From positions 2,914,001 to 2,978,000 of the forward strand of contig NZ_JAFBBW010000001.1 of the NCBI RefSeq assembly GCF_016907355.1: 64,000 nucleotides of DNA, in the 5' to 3' direction. The notes below the pieces were generated by a model. The model did no database searches. It had not been told where the DNA came from and saw nothing but the letters and a program-made list of their open reading frames with translations. Below, piece by piece: positions 15,336 to 24,605 of this stretch (positions are counted from its first letter, which is position 1; every line of letters starts with the position of its first letter). Source of the DNA: Agromyces aurantiacus. GTDB taxonomy: Bacteria; Actinomycetota; Actinomycetes; Actinomycetales; Microbacteriaceae. Position numbers and translations under genes: made by a program.

Positions 15336-16196
15336 TCAGCGCCCGGGCGCGTCGCGCCGGGCGACGATCTCGTACGAGAGCGGGAGCCACGGTTCGGCCG
15401 GCCAGCCGTACATGCCGTCGCCCTGCTCGACGACGACCGGGAAGATCCGGAACGGCACCTGGAAGCGCTCCTCGAACTCCTCGACCACGAGGCCGGCGTC
15501 GCGCAATGCGCGCAGCACCTCGCTCACGGGGTGGGTCCACTCGAACGTCTTCGCGTTCGCCAGTCGCGCCTCGGGGTCGGCGTAGTCGCCCGGGTCCTCG
15601 AACTCGACGACCTCGGCCGAGGAGTACGGGAACGAGAACGTCGGCATGCCGTCAGGGCCGCCGTCGCCGTCGAAGACGAACGCGGCCGGGTGTCCGTCGG
15701 CGAAGTACAGGCGCCCGCCCGGCTTGAGGAACCAGGCGATGATCCGGGCCCACTCCGCGACATCCGGAAGCCAGCCGATCGTGCCCCACGTGGTGAACAC
15801 GAAATCGAACGACTCGGGCTCGGGCAGTCGATGACGCGCGTCGTAGAGGTTCGCCTCGACGAAGCGCGCGCGATCGGCCACGCCGAGCTCCTCGGCCATC
15901 CGTCGCGCCTCCTCGACGGCCGGGCGCGAGAAGTCGAGTCCGACCGCGGTCGCGCCCGCGTTCACGAGCGAGAGCGTGTCGGAGCCGAAGTGGCATTGCA
16001 GGTGCAGCACGCGAACGCCCTCGAGGCCATCGGGGAACAGCCGGGCGACGCCGGCCGCGGCGATCGGGTCGAGCACGCTGCCGCCGTCGCGCAGCCGAGC
16101 GCGGTCGTAGAACTCGGAGGCCACGTGCACCGGGACGCGCTCATCCCAGTTCGCGCGGTTGCCCTCGAGCCACTCGCCCGCGGTGAGATCCGTCAT
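15336..16196 (-). CDS. class I SAM-dependent methyltransferase
   Basis: 286 aa. The Rossmann core has VLHLQCHFGSDTLSLVNAGA (motif I, about 63-82), VGLDFSRPAVEEAR (motif II), FVFTTWGTIGWLPDV (motif IV region) and LKPGGRLYFADGHP (motif V). The HLQCHFGSDTL form is typical of a large uncharacterised methyltransferase group in actinobacteria. No substrate can be named. It begins 12 nt after the UPF0182 stop, so it may be co-transcribed with that gene, but no strong binding site precedes the ATG. Confidence 0.8.
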   Translation of the reverse strand: MTDLTAGEWLEGNRANWDERVPVHVASEFYDRARLRDGGSVLDPIAAAGVARLFPDGLEGVRVLHLQCHFGSDTLSLVNAGATAVGLDFSRPAVEEARRMAEELGVADRARFVEANLYDARHRLPEPESFDFVFTTWGTIGWLPDVAEWARIIAWFLKPGGRLYFADGHPAAFVFDGDGGPDGMPTFSFPYSSAEVVEFEDPGDYADPEARLANAKTFEWTHPVSEVLRALRDAGLVVEEFEERFQVPFRIFPVVVEQGDGMYGWPAEPWLPLSYEIVARRDAPGR

Positions 16197-16208
16197 CGCC
16201 GACTCCGA

Positions 16209-19145
16209 TCAGCCCTGCGGCGCCTCGGTCGCCGGCGGCTCGGTCGAGGGTGCCTCGGTGCTGCCCTCGTCGGCCAGCACGATGAGCTCCGAGATGATCT
16301 CGGCGAGCTCGGCGTCGGCCTTGCCGTAGGCGGCCCAGTCGCCGTCCTGCAGCGCCTGCTGCTTGTCCTCGAGCGCCTGGCGGGCCCGGTTCAGCAGCGA
16401 CTGCAGCTCGGTGTCGGTCGTGCCGCCGGTGCCGCCGCCCGTGTCGGGCGTGGTGCCGGGCTCGGTCGGCTGGACCTCCTCGTCGCCCGCCGCCGCACCC
16501 GAGTCGCCGCCGAACAGCACGTTCAGCGCCTCGTCGAGCGTGTCCTGGAAGGCGATCTGGTCGCCGAACGCCACGAGCACCTTCTGCAGCACCGGATAGC
16601 TCGTCTCGCCGGTCGACCGGACGTAGACGGGCTGCACGTACAGCAGGCCGCCGCCGACGGGCACGGTGAGCAGGTTGCCGTTGATCACGTCGGACTGGCC
16701 CTGCTTGAGCAGGTTCAGCGACTGCGACACGGTCGGGTCGGAGTTGAACGTGTTCTGCACCTGGCCGGGACCGGGCACGTTGTCGTCCTCCGGCAGGGCG
16801 AGCAGCCGCAGCTTGCCGTAGCCGTCGGCCCGGGTGCCGTCCTCGGATCCGGCGTTCGAGTCGACCGCGAGGTAGCCGCGCAGCACGTTGCGGCTCTGCG
16901 TGCCCCGGGCCTCGGGGATGAACGTCGAGTAGATCGAGTACGTCGGGGCCTCCTGACCGGGCATCTGCATCGTCAGGTAGTACGGCGGCTGCAGCAGCGA
17001 GGTCGTGGAGGGCTGCGTCGGGTCCTTCGGCGTGGTCCACGCGTCCTCGCGGGAGTAGAACGCGTCGGCCTCGGTCACGTGGTAGCGGCCCAGCACGGCG
17101 CGCTGCATCTTGAAGAGGTCGGCCGGGTAGCGCACGTGGCTCATGAGCTCGCCCGACATCTTGCTCATCGGCTGGATGGCCTCGGGGAAGATCTTGTCCC
17201 AGGTCTTGAGGATCGGATCCTCGGTGTCCCACGCGTAGAGCTTCACGGTGCCGTCGTACGCGTCGACGGTCGCCTTGACCGAGTTGCGGATGTAGTTGAC
17301 CTCATCGAACGCGAGCGGCTGCTGCACGCCCTCGCTGTCGGAGATCGCCTCGCTGTAGCTGACCTTGTTCGAGTACGGGTACTGGTCGGAGAGCGTGTAG
17401 CCGTCGACGATCCACACGATGCGCCCGTCGACGACCGACGGGTACGTGTCGCTGTCGAGGGTCAGGAACGGCGCGACCTTCTGCACGCGCTCGATCGGCG
17501 AGCGGTCGTAGAGGATCTGCGAGTCGTTGCTGACCTGGTCGGAGAGGAAGATCTGCTCCGACTGGAACTTCAGCGCGTAGACGAGCTTGGTGAAGAGGTT
17601 GTCGAGCTTGGGCCCGCCGTCGCCCTGGAACGTCGTCTGCTGCGGGTTGCCCTCGCCGCCGGCCGGGAAGTCGAGCTCGATCGGCTTCTCGCCCTCGGGC
17701 GCACCGACGATCGAGTACTCGGGCGAGTTCTCGCCGAAGTAGACGCGCGGCTCGAACTCGGGAAGGTCGCCGGTCGAGGGGATCCCCGACTGGATGAACA
17801 CCGGCTGGCCGTCGCTCGACCGCTGGTTGCCGGCCGCGGCGACCAGGCCGTACCCGTGCGTGTAGACGAGGTGGTTGTTGAACCAGGTCTGCGCATCGCC
17901 GAGGCCCTCGAGGTTGAGGTCGCGGATGGCGACGACGGTGTCCTGCGTGGTGCCGTCGATCTGGTAGCGGTCGACGTCGAGCGTCTCGGGGAACTGGTAG
18001 TACTGGCGGAACTGCTCGAGCTGGCGGAACGCCGGGCTGATCACGGCCGGGTCCATGAGGCGGATGCTCGCCGTCGTCTCGGCGTCGGAGCGCAGCGCGC
18101 CCGGCTCGGCGTCGGTCTTCGCCTCGTACGGGATCTCCTCGATGTCGGCGACCCCGAACGCATCGCGGGTCGCCTCGATGTTGCGGGTGATGTAGGGCGA
18201 CTCGAGGGCACGCGCGCTCGGGTCGACCTGGAATCGCTGCACGACCCACGGGTAGAGCGAGCCGATGAGCAGGCTCGACACGATGAGCAGCACGGCGCCG
18301 ATGAGCGGCAGGCGCCAGCGGCCGAGGATCGCGGTGATCAGGAACAGCACGGCCACGACCGCGGCGATCACCGACAGGATCTGCCGCCCCGGGATGGTCG
18401 CGTTCACGTCGGTGTAGGAGGCACCGGTGATGAGCGAGCCGACCTCGGTGACGGTGGCGTACTGGTCGAGCCAGATGCTCACGGCCTGCAGGAGCAGGTA
18501 GACGCCGGCGGTGATGGCGATCTGGATGCGCGCGGCCTTCGACACGACGAGCTCACGGCCGTTGACGCGGATGGCGCCGTAGAGGTAGTTCGTCGCGATC
18601 ACGAGCAGGCCCGAGAGCAGCACCACGGCCGATGCGAACCCGACGATCGAGCGGTAGAAGGGCAGCTCGAACACGTAGAAGCCGACATCGAGCCCGAACT
18701 GCGCGTCCTTCGTGCCGAAGGGCGTGCGGTTGAGCCACACGAGCACGGAGTCCCAGCGGCTGGCCGTCGAGACGCCCGCGAACACGCCGAGCACGATCGG
18801 GATGCCGTACATCGCGAGGCGGCGCAGCGGCTCGAAGATCTCCTGGTAGCGGTCGAGCTGGGAGTTCAGCTTCGCGTAGACCGGGCGCGTGCGATAGGCG
18901 ACCTGGATCGAGATCCACACGGGAAGGGCCATCGCGAGGAACCCGATGACGAACAGCACGACGCGCGCGATCCACTCGGTGGCCAGGACCTCGACGAAGC
19001 CGAGCTGCTGGTACCAGAGGACGTCGGCATAGATGCCGGCGAAGACGAAGAAGGCCACCACGAGCGCACCCACGATGCCGATCGTGATCGCGATCGGCGC
19101 GCGACGGCGCGGCATCCTCGGTTCCTGCGGCTGTGCTGTGGACAC
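16209..19145 (-). CDS. UPF0182 family large membrane protein
   Basis: 978 aa, typical length for this actinobacterial family. Six or seven transmembrane helices lie in the first 330 residues (first at about 16-40), then a long extracytoplasmic region of about 600 residues with conserved blocks (YGIPIVLG, WLNRTPFGTKDAQFG, LDVGFYVFELPF in the membrane part; NSVKATVDAYDGTV and KTWDKIFPEAI in the soluble part), and an acidic Gln/Glu/Thr-rich C-terminus with a short coiled coil. The function is unknown. It matches Rv3193c of M. tuberculosis in type and position, next to a YlbL-type protease. The GTG at 19145 is chosen; an ATG four codons upstream is possible. Confidence 0.88.
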   Translation of the reverse strand: MSTAQPQEPRMPRRRAPIAITIGIVGALVVAFFVFAGIYADVLWYQQLGFVEVLATEWIARVVLFVIGFLAMALPVWISIQVAYRTRPVYAKLNSQLDRYQEIFEPLRRLAMYGIPIVLGVFAGVSTASRWDSVLVWLNRTPFGTKDAQFGLDVGFYVFELPFYRSIVGFASAVVLLSGLLVIATNYLYGAIRVNGRELVVSKAARIQIAITAGVYLLLQAVSIWLDQYATVTEVGSLITGASYTDVNATIPGRQILSVIAAVVAVLFLITAILGRWRLPLIGAVLLIVSSLLIGSLYPWVVQRFQVDPSARALESPYITRNIEATRDAFGVADIEEIPYEAKTDAEPGALRSDAETTASIRLMDPAVISPAFRQLEQFRQYYQFPETLDVDRYQIDGTTQDTVVAIRDLNLEGLGDAQTWFNNHLVYTHGYGLVAAAGNQRSSDGQPVFIQSGIPSTGDLPEFEPRVYFGENSPEYSIVGAPEGEKPIELDFPAGGEGNPQQTTFQGDGGPKLDNLFTKLVYALKFQSEQIFLSDQVSNDSQILYDRSPIERVQKVAPFLTLDSDTYPSVVDGRIVWIVDGYTLSDQYPYSNKVSYSEAISDSEGVQQPLAFDEVNYIRNSVKATVDAYDGTVKLYAWDTEDPILKTWDKIFPEAIQPMSKMSGELMSHVRYPADLFKMQRAVLGRYHVTEADAFYSREDAWTTPKDPTQPSTTSLLQPPYYLTMQMPGQEAPTYSIYSTFIPEARGTQSRNVLRGYLAVDSNAGSEDGTRADGYGKLRLLALPEDDNVPGPGQVQNTFNSDPTVSQSLNLLKQGQSDVINGNLLTVPVGGGLLYVQPVYVRSTGETSYPVLQKVLVAFGDQIAFQDTLDEALNVLFGGDSGAAAGDEEVQPTEPGTTPDTGGGTGGTTDTELQSLLNRARQALEDKQQALQDGDWAAYGKADAELAEIISELIVLADEGSTEAPSTEPPATEAPQG

Positions 19146-19184
19146 TCTCGGCCTCATTCGGGGTCGGGGCGGGGTCGGATTCCC

Positions 19185-19190
19185 ATCCTA
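19185..19190 (-). promoter_or_regulatory. -10 box TAGGAT before the UPF0182 gene
   Basis: TAGGAT lies 39 nt before the GTG at 19145, in the 122-nt gap after the ylbL stop, so the gene has its own start site. Confidence 0.4.
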
Positions 19191-19267
19191 GGGTCGCCAG
19201 ACTTGGAAACGGCTGCGGGCCTCCGCGCCGATCCGAGGCGCCGCACCGCGCGCGCCGACGGCCGCCG

Positions 19268-20398
19268 TCAGCCCTCGCAGCGGGCGAACGAGGAGAGGTC
19301 GCCGCCCTCGCCGATCGCCTCGACGACGCTCCGCGCGTCGTCGAGCGTCGACACCGCGAACACCTCGAGACCGTCGGGCACGTGTCCGACGACCTCGTCG
19401 CAGTTCGCCTCGGGCGCGAGGAACCAGTCGGCGCCCTCGCCCTCGGCACCCCAGAGCTTCTGCCGGATGCCGCCGATCGGCCCGACCGAGCCGTCGGAGT
19501 CGATCGTGCCCGTGCCCGCGACGTTCTCGCCGCCGTTCATCGCGCCCGGGGTCAGCTTGTCGACGATGCCGAGCGCGAACATCATGCCCGCGCTCGGGCC
19601 GCCGACGTCGTCGAGGCGGATCTCGACGTCGATCGGGAACTCGTAGTGCATGCGCACGCCGACGCCGAGCACGGCCTGCCCCTCGATCGCCTCGGGCGTC
19701 GCCTCGAGCTGCACGGTCTCGCCGTCGCGCCGCACGGCGAGCTGCGCGGGCGTGTCGGTGCCGTGCTCGCGCAGCGCGTCGCGCAGCTCGTCGACCGAGT
19801 GGACCTCGGTGCCGTCGACCCCGAGGATGACGTCGCCCTCCTCGAGCACGCCCTCGGCCGGCGCGCCCTCGGCCACCGACTGCACGACGACGTCGCGCGG
19901 GAAGTCGTATCCGAGCTCGACGAGCGCCGCCGCGATCGCATCCTGCTGCGAGTCGACCATCTGCGCGGTGTTCTGCGCGTCGCGGTCCTCCTCGCTGAGG
20001 CCGGGCGGGAACAGCGTCTCGACGGGCACCACCGCCCGGCGCGGGTCGAACCACGCGGCCGCGACGTCGAGCCAGCCGGGCGTGGCCCCGGGCCGGCCGA
20101 CCGCCGAGACGGTCAGCAGGTCGAGCGTGCCCTCGGTCGGGAAGGTCTCCTCGTCGGGGATCGTGATGAGGGGCACGTCCTCGCCGTCGACCTCGGTCGT
20201 GCCGAGCGTGTCGAACACCGGGCCGGGCTGCTGGATCACGTACGGCGAGGGCAGCAGCGCGAAGACGAGGCCGATGACGACCGCGATCGCGACCGCGGTC
20301 CACCCGATGCGCTCGCGACGGGAACGGCGCCCCGGAACCGGGCCGGCGGATCCGAGGCCCCCCGACGCGTCATCCGTCTCGGGCCCGAACAGCGACAT
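19268..20398 (-). CDS. YlbL-type Lon-like PDZ protease
   Basis: 376 aa. Short cytoplasmic N-terminus, one membrane helix (about 31-52, with SPYVIQQPGPVFDTLG after it), a PDZ domain (about 170-235: EGAPAEGVLEEGDVILGVDG) and a C-terminal Lon-type S16 protease domain with the Ser-Lys dyad S269 (GGPSAGMMFA) and K314 (GGIRQKLWGA). In Bacillus YlbL degrades a cell-division inhibitor at the membrane; in actinobacteria it is always near UPF0182 and zincin genes (Rv3194c). The ATG has GGAAGGATG upstream. Confidence 0.9.
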   Translation of the reverse strand: MSLFGPETDDASGGLGSAGPVPGRRSRRERIGWTAVAIAVVIGLVFALLPSPYVIQQPGPVFDTLGTTEVDGEDVPLITIPDEETFPTEGTLDLLTVSAVGRPGATPGWLDVAAAWFDPRRAVVPVETLFPPGLSEEDRDAQNTAQMVDSQQDAIAAALVELGYDFPRDVVVQSVAEGAPAEGVLEEGDVILGVDGTEVHSVDELRDALREHGTDTPAQLAVRRDGETVQLEATPEAIEGQAVLGVGVRMHYEFPIDVEIRLDDVGGPSAGMMFALGIVDKLTPGAMNGGENVAGTGTIDSDGSVGPIGGIRQKLWGAEGEGADWFLAPEANCDEVVGHVPDGLEVFAVSTLDDARSVVEAIGEGGDLSSFARCEG

Positions 20399-20482
20399 GC
20401 CCCGACATCCTTCCCGGGCACCGCATGGCGGACCCCCACCCGGGGCCGGCGCTGTTCGCGACGGGCGGACACCCGGAAGGTC

Positions 20483-20529
20483 AGCCTAGGCCATTTCCCG
20501 GGAAGGAACCGGGGCCGCGGCGGTACCGT
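20483..20529. promoter_or_regulatory. divergent -10 boxes for ylbL and the zincin gene
   Basis: TAGGCT on the minus strand (20483-20488) would give ylbL a leader of about 80 nt. TACCGT on the plus strand (20524-20529) lies 28 nt before the GTG at 20558. The two transcripts diverge from a 160-nt gap. Confidence 0.4.
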
Positions 20530-20557
20530 GGAATGCCGAGCGAGGGAGGTGGCCCGA

Positions 20558-22006
20558 GTGGCCGAAGGCGACGAGGAACGCGACCGGAACCCGGAGGACG
20601 AGTTCCGCGACATGCTCCGCGAGCTCCTGTCCGGATCGGGCGGGATCGACGCGTCGAAGCTCGCGAGCGCGGCCGGGCTGCCGAACGACCCCGCGAGCCT
20701 CGCCGCCATCTTCAGCCAGCTCCAGCAGGCCATGCAGCGCTCCGAGGAGGAGGGCATCGACTGGTCGCTCGCCCTGCGGCAGGCCGAGCAGCGCGCGTCG
20801 GCCGGCCAGCGCCAGGTCGATCCCGCCGAGGCCGAGCGGCTCGACGCGGCCTTCGACCTCGCGGCGCTCTGGCTCGACGAGGTCGTGGATGTCACCTCGC
20901 TCCCGGGTACGCCCGAACTGATGACCCGCCGGTCGTGGGCGGCGGCGACCATGCCGATCTGGTCGCAGCTGGCCGAGCCCGTGGCGCTCAGCATCGCCGA
21001 CTCGCTCACGCGCGTGATGAGCCAGCAGGCCCCCGAGGAACTCCGCTCGATGGTGCAGGGCGCGAGCCGGATGATGCGGGGCATCGGCGGCGCGATGTTC
21101 GCCATGCAGCTCGGACAGGTCGTGGGCCAGCTCGCCACCGAGGTGGTCTCGGGCGGCGACGTGGGCATCCCCCTCCTGGAGGACGGGCGGGCCGCGCTGC
21201 TGCCGCAGAACGTCGCCGAGTTCGGCGAGGGCCTCGACCTCCCCGGCGACCAGATCGAGCTCTACCTCGCGGTGCGCGAACTCGCGCACGCCCGGCTCTT
21301 CCGCCACGCGCGCTGGTTGCGGCTGCACTTCATCACGGCCATCACCGCGTTCGCCCGGGGCATCGACGTCGACGTCGAACGGCTCGAGGAGCTCGCCGAG
21401 GGCTTCGACCCGTCGAATACCGACGAGCTCCGCGACGCCGTCGCGAACGGCGCGCTGCTCCGGCCCAAGAGCGCCGAGCAGGAGGCCGCGCTGGGCCGGC
21501 TCGAGACGATGCTCGCGCTCGTCGAGGGCTGGGTCGACGTGGTGACCGCGGATGCCACGTCGCGGCTGCCGAAGTCCGACGCCGTCGCCGAGACGATCCG
21601 GCGCCGGCGCGCGACCGGCGGCCCCGCCGAGTCGGCCCTGGCCACGCTCGTCGGCCTGGAACTGCGCCCCCGGCGCCTGCGCGACGCCGCGGCGATGTGG
21701 CGGGCCGTCACCGACGCCGTCGGCGTCGCGGCGCGCGACGCGCTGTGGGCGCACCCCGACCTGCTGCCGACCGCCGCCGACCTCGACGATCCCGCGCCGC
21801 TCGCGGCACGCCTGAAGGCGGGCGGCCAGGCGGCCGGCGAGGCCGATGCCGAGTTCGACGAGGCGCTCGAGGCGCTGCTGCGCGGCGAGACGCCGGGCGC
21901 GGCGCCGAGCGATGGCTCCGAGGAGGAGCCGGACGCCGGGTCGGGCGACGAACACGGCGGCGACGAGCCGGGCGAGACCCCGGGCGAGGAGCCGGGCCGG
22001 GGCTGA
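20558..22006 (+). CDS. zinc-dependent metalloprotease of the zincin-2 / F420-biosynthesis-associated family
   Basis: 482 aa, cytosolic. It belongs to the actinobacterial family annotated as putative hydrolase / zinc-dependent metalloprotease (Rv3195-like). The putative metal motif is REL-AH (E241, H244), an ExxH in place of HExxH, in ELYLAVRELAHARLF, followed by a long helical region. An N-terminal helical repeat region (LASAAGLPNDPASLAAIFSQLQ) and an acidic, low-complexity C-terminal 60 residues (Asp/Glu/Gly/Pro) complete it. The substrate is unknown. The GTG start has GGGAGGTG at a good distance. It diverges from ylbL, the same arrangement as in mycobacteria. Confidence 0.82.
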   Translation: MAEGDEERDRNPEDEFRDMLRELLSGSGGIDASKLASAAGLPNDPASLAAIFSQLQQAMQRSEEEGIDWSLALRQAEQRASAGQRQVDPAEAERLDAAFDLAALWLDEVVDVTSLPGTPELMTRRSWAAATMPIWSQLAEPVALSIADSLTRVMSQQAPEELRSMVQGASRMMRGIGGAMFAMQLGQVVGQLATEVVSGGDVGIPLLEDGRAALLPQNVAEFGEGLDLPGDQIELYLAVRELAHARLFRHARWLRLHFITAITAFARGIDVDVERLEELAEGFDPSNTDELRDAVANGALLRPKSAEQEAALGRLETMLALVEGWVDVVTADATSRLPKSDAVAETIRRRRATGGPAESALATLVGLELRPRRLRDAAAMWRAVTDAVGVAARDALWAHPDLLPTAADLDDPAPLAARLKAGGQAAGEADAEFDEALEALLRGETPGAAPSDGSEEEPDAGSGDEHGGDEPGETPGEEPGRG

Positions 22007-22057
22007 CTCCGCTCCCCCGCCTGTGGACGGGGACCGACGCGGTCGCGCGCGCTGCGG

Positions 22058-22063
22058 CATGCT
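22058..22063 (+). promoter_or_regulatory. -10-like CATGCT before the ThiF-like gene
   Basis: CATGCT ends 6 nt before the ATG at 22070, the same spacing as the leaderless promoters elsewhere in the window. Confidence 0.35.
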
Positions 22064-22069
22064 TCCCGC

Positions 22070-22957
22070 ATGACGCCGCGCCTGGACCCCTCCCTCCCAC
22101 TCGTCTGGCGTTCGCCCTGCGAGCTGCAGCTCGGCGGCGCGAACGCGGTCGCGGTGCTCCGCCAACCCGGCCCCGCCGAGCTCGGCCTGCTGCGCGCGCT
22201 CGCGGCCGGCGCGTCGCGCTCGACGCTGCGCACGATCGGCACGGCGCTCGGCGCGACCGAGGCCGAGGTCGACGCCCTGATCGACACCCTCCGACCCGCG
22301 TTCGCGCCCGACGGCCTCCCCGACGGGCACGGCCCGGCGTCCCGGCCGGCGGTCGTGGCCGTCGACGGCGGCGCAGAGCGGGTCGCGGCGCTCGGCGCGC
22401 TCCTCGTGCGCCTCGGGCATCACCCCGTCGACGCCGCGATCGCACCCCGCGACGTCGACGCGGCGGTCCTCATCGGCGAGCGCGTGATCCCGCCCGGCGC
22501 GCACCTCCCGTGGCTCTCGGCCGACGTGCCGCACCTCGCGATCGTGTTCGACGAGCGCGGCGCCGAGGTGGGACCGTTCGTGCGTCCCGGTTCGGGACCG
22601 TGCCTGCGGTGCGTGCACCTGGAACGGCGCGACGCGGATGCCGCGTGGCCGGCCATCGCAGCACAGCTGGCCGCGACGGCACCCCCGCCACGCGCGGCCC
22701 GCGCCGAGCACGCGGCGCTCGGGCTCGCGGCATCCGTCGTCGACGACCTCGTGCGCACCGGGCGCACGCGGCTGGACGCCGCCTCGATCCTGCTCAGCGA
22801 CGCGGGCGACCCGCCCCCACCGGAGTGCCGGCCGCACGCACCGCATCCGGAGTGCGGATGTCGAGCTCTCGGAGGAACCGCGACGGCTCCCGTTCGCCTC
22901 GATGCGCGGCGGCCCGCGCCGCCCAGCTCAGGGTCAGCCGACGCCGTGCCCGCGTGA
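22070..22957 (+). CDS. ThiF/TOMM-cyclodehydratase-like protein with zinc-cysteine site
   Basis: 295 aa. An N-terminal winged-helix-like region (LGLLRALAAGASRSTLRTIGTALGATEAEV, 38-67) precedes an E1/ThiF-like domain without an obvious GxGxxG ATP loop. It has a CLRC pair (C178, C181) and a later CGC pair (C262, C264), a zinc tetrathiolate as in E1-like enzymes. PCLRCVHLERRDADAAWP is the phrase shared with proteins annotated as bacteriocin cyclodehydratase. No YcaO gene or precursor peptide is nearby, so a TOMM cluster is unlikely; it corresponds in position to Rv3196. Its last 55 codons overlap the 3' end of the helicase gene on the other strand (164 bp). Confidence 0.7.
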   Translation: MTPRLDPSLPLVWRSPCELQLGGANAVAVLRQPGPAELGLLRALAAGASRSTLRTIGTALGATEAEVDALIDTLRPAFAPDGLPDGHGPASRPAVVAVDGGAERVAALGALLVRLGHHPVDAAIAPRDVDAAVLIGERVIPPGAHLPWLSADVPHLAIVFDERGAEVGPFVRPGSGPCLRCVHLERRDADAAWPAIAAQLAATAPPPRAARAEHAALGLAASVVDDLVRTGRTRLDAASILLSDAGDPPPPECRPHAPHPECGCRALGGTATAPVRLDARRPAPPSSGSADAVPA

Positions 22958-24605
22958 GTCCGACGTAGAGCAGGCGGCGCTCCTCGTCGATGCCCTCGAG
23001 CCCGGTCGCGTACGCGATCGGCAGCATCCCCTCGGTGAGGCCGACGAGATGCACCTCGTCCCACTCGAGGCCCTTCGCGGAGTGGAGCGTCGCGAGCGTC
23101 ACGGCCTGGATCGCGGGCTCGTGGTGGGCCTCGGCACGCGCGCGCAGGTCGTCGGCGAACGCGCGCAGCGTCGTGCCCGGCGGCAGGTCGTCGACCAGGC
23201 GTGCGATCGCGTTCAGCGACTCCCAGCGGTCCCGCACCGCACCGGGGCCGGGCGGCGGCTCGACCGACCAGTCGAGCGAGCGCAGCACGTCGCTCACCGC
23301 CTTGAAGACGGGCTCATCGGTCGCCGCGAGCGCCTGCGCGCGGATCGCGTGCACCGCCTGGCGCACCTCGGGCTGGTCGAAGAACCGCCGCGCGCCGCGC
23401 ACGCGCGTGGGCACCCCCGCCTCGCCGAGCGCCTGCTCGAGCAGCGCCGACTGGGAGTTCACGCGCAGCAGCACCGCGATCGACTCCGGCGGGACGCCCG
23501 CGTCGAGGCGCGCCCGGATCCGGGTCGCGACGCCGCGCGCCTCGGCGAGCTCGTCGGGGTAGGCGATGACCTCGGGTGCGGGTCCGTGCGGCGCCGCACC
23601 ACGGCCGCTGACCGACCCGGCAGGCGATCCCGCGCCATCCGCCACCGCCGGGTCGCCGCCGTCGGGCGGCGACGCGACCAGCCGAAGGGCACCCGGCCGT
23701 CCGCGCATGAGCCGATTGGCGACGTCGACGATCTCGGGCGTCGATCGGTAGTTGCGCTCGAGCCGCACGAGCGTGGCCTCGGGGTAGCGCCGTTCGAAGC
23801 CGAGCAGGTACTCGGCCGACGCCCCCGCGAACGAGTAGATGGTCTGGCTCGCATCGCCGACCACGCAGAGCTCGTCGCGGCCGCCGAGCCACAGGTCGAG
23901 CAGCTGCTGCTGCGCCGGCGAGACGTCCTGGTACTCGTCGACGACGAAGTGCCGATACCCCTCGCGCACCTGCATGGCCACGGCGGGCTCGGTCTCGATC
24001 ATGCCCGCAGTCGCGAGCAGCACGTCCTCGAAGTCGATCATGCGCCGCTCGTCCTTGAGCGTCTCGTACGCCTCGACCAGCGCGATGAGCTGCTCGCCGT
24101 CGAGTGTGCCGGGCGCGCCGCGACCCGCGACCCGCACCCGGTACTCCTCCATCGACAGCCCCGTGACCTTGCGGAACTCGATCTCGGCGGCGACATCCCG
24201 CAACGTGGCGGTGTCGACGCGGAGCCGGCACCGCTCGACGGCGAGGCCCAGCAGTCGGCCCTTGAACTCGAGCACGCGCGGCGCGGGCCCGCCGACGACG
24301 ATCGGCCAGAAGTGGTTGAGCTGGGCGAGCGCGGCCGCGTGGAAGGTGCGCGCCTGCACCGTGCCGGCCCCGAGCGCACGCAGTCGCGCGCGCAGCTCGG
24401 CGGCGGCGCGCGCGGTGAACGTGAGCGCCATGACGCGCGCCGGATCGTAGGCGCCCGATGCGACGCCGTACGCGATGCGGTGCGTGATGGCCCGCGTCTT
24501 GCCCGTGCCCGCACCGGCGAGCACGCGGACCGGCCCGTTCAGCGCCTCGGCCGCGATGCGCTGTTCGTCGTCGAGCGCGGCGAGCAGCGGATCGGCCACC
24601 GTCAT
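22794..24605 (-). CDS. uvrD2: ATP-dependent DNA helicase UvrD2-like (SF1A)
   Basis: 603 aa. It has the full SF1A motif set: EQRIAAEAL (Q motif), GAGTGKT (31-37), TFTARAAAELRARL (Ia), VDEYQDVSPAQQQLLDLWLGG (II), VVGDASQTIYSFAGA (III), RLERNYRST (IV), TLHSAKGLEWDEVHLVGLTEG (V) and LLYVGLTRARRRLTLSWA (VI). It ends 40 residues after motif VI and so lacks the HRDC domain and tetracysteine tail of mycobacterial UvrD2. It overlaps NudC by the tetranucleotide ATGA, so the two are co-translated. It is likely a 3'-5' translocase in DNA repair. Confidence 0.88.
   Translation of the reverse strand: MTVADPLLAALDDEQRIAAEALNGPVRVLAGAGTGKTRAITHRIAYGVASGAYDPARVMALTFTARAAAELRARLRALGAGTVQARTFHAAALAQLNHFWPIVVGGPAPRVLEFKGRLLGLAVERCRLRVDTATLRDVAAEIEFRKVTGLSMEEYRVRVAGRGAPGTLDGEQLIALVEAYETLKDERRMIDFEDVLLATAGMIETEPAVAMQVREGYRHFVVDEYQDVSPAQQQLLDLWLGGRDELCVVGDASQTIYSFAGASAEYLLGFERRYPEATLVRLERNYRSTPEIVDVANRLMRGRPGALRLVASPPDGGDPAVADGAGSPAGSVSGRGAAPHGPAPEVIAYPDELAEARGVATRIRARLDAGVPPESIAVLLRVNSQSALLEQALGEAGVPTRVRGARRFFDQPEVRQAVHAIRAQALAATDEPVFKAVSDVLRSLDWSVEPPPGPGAVRDRWESLNAIARLVDDLPPGTTLRAFADDLRARAEAHHEPAIQAVTLATLHSAKGLEWDEVHLVGLTEGMLPIAYATGLEGIDEERRLLYVGLTRARRRLTLSWAARAAAHRGEREPSRFLRELDIRTPDAVRAAGTPVGAGRPRR

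Noticed and set aside
15531..19646. Long open plus-strand frame antisense to the UPF0182 and methyltransferase genes
   Set aside because: It mirrors the G/C third-position bias of the real genes, its translation is low-complexity Arg/Val/Asp, and it has no motif or plausible start.
22070..22957. TOMM/bacteriocin biosynthesis cluster
   Set aside because: Only a cyclodehydratase-like protein is present; there is no YcaO, dehydrogenase or precursor peptide within the neighbouring genes.
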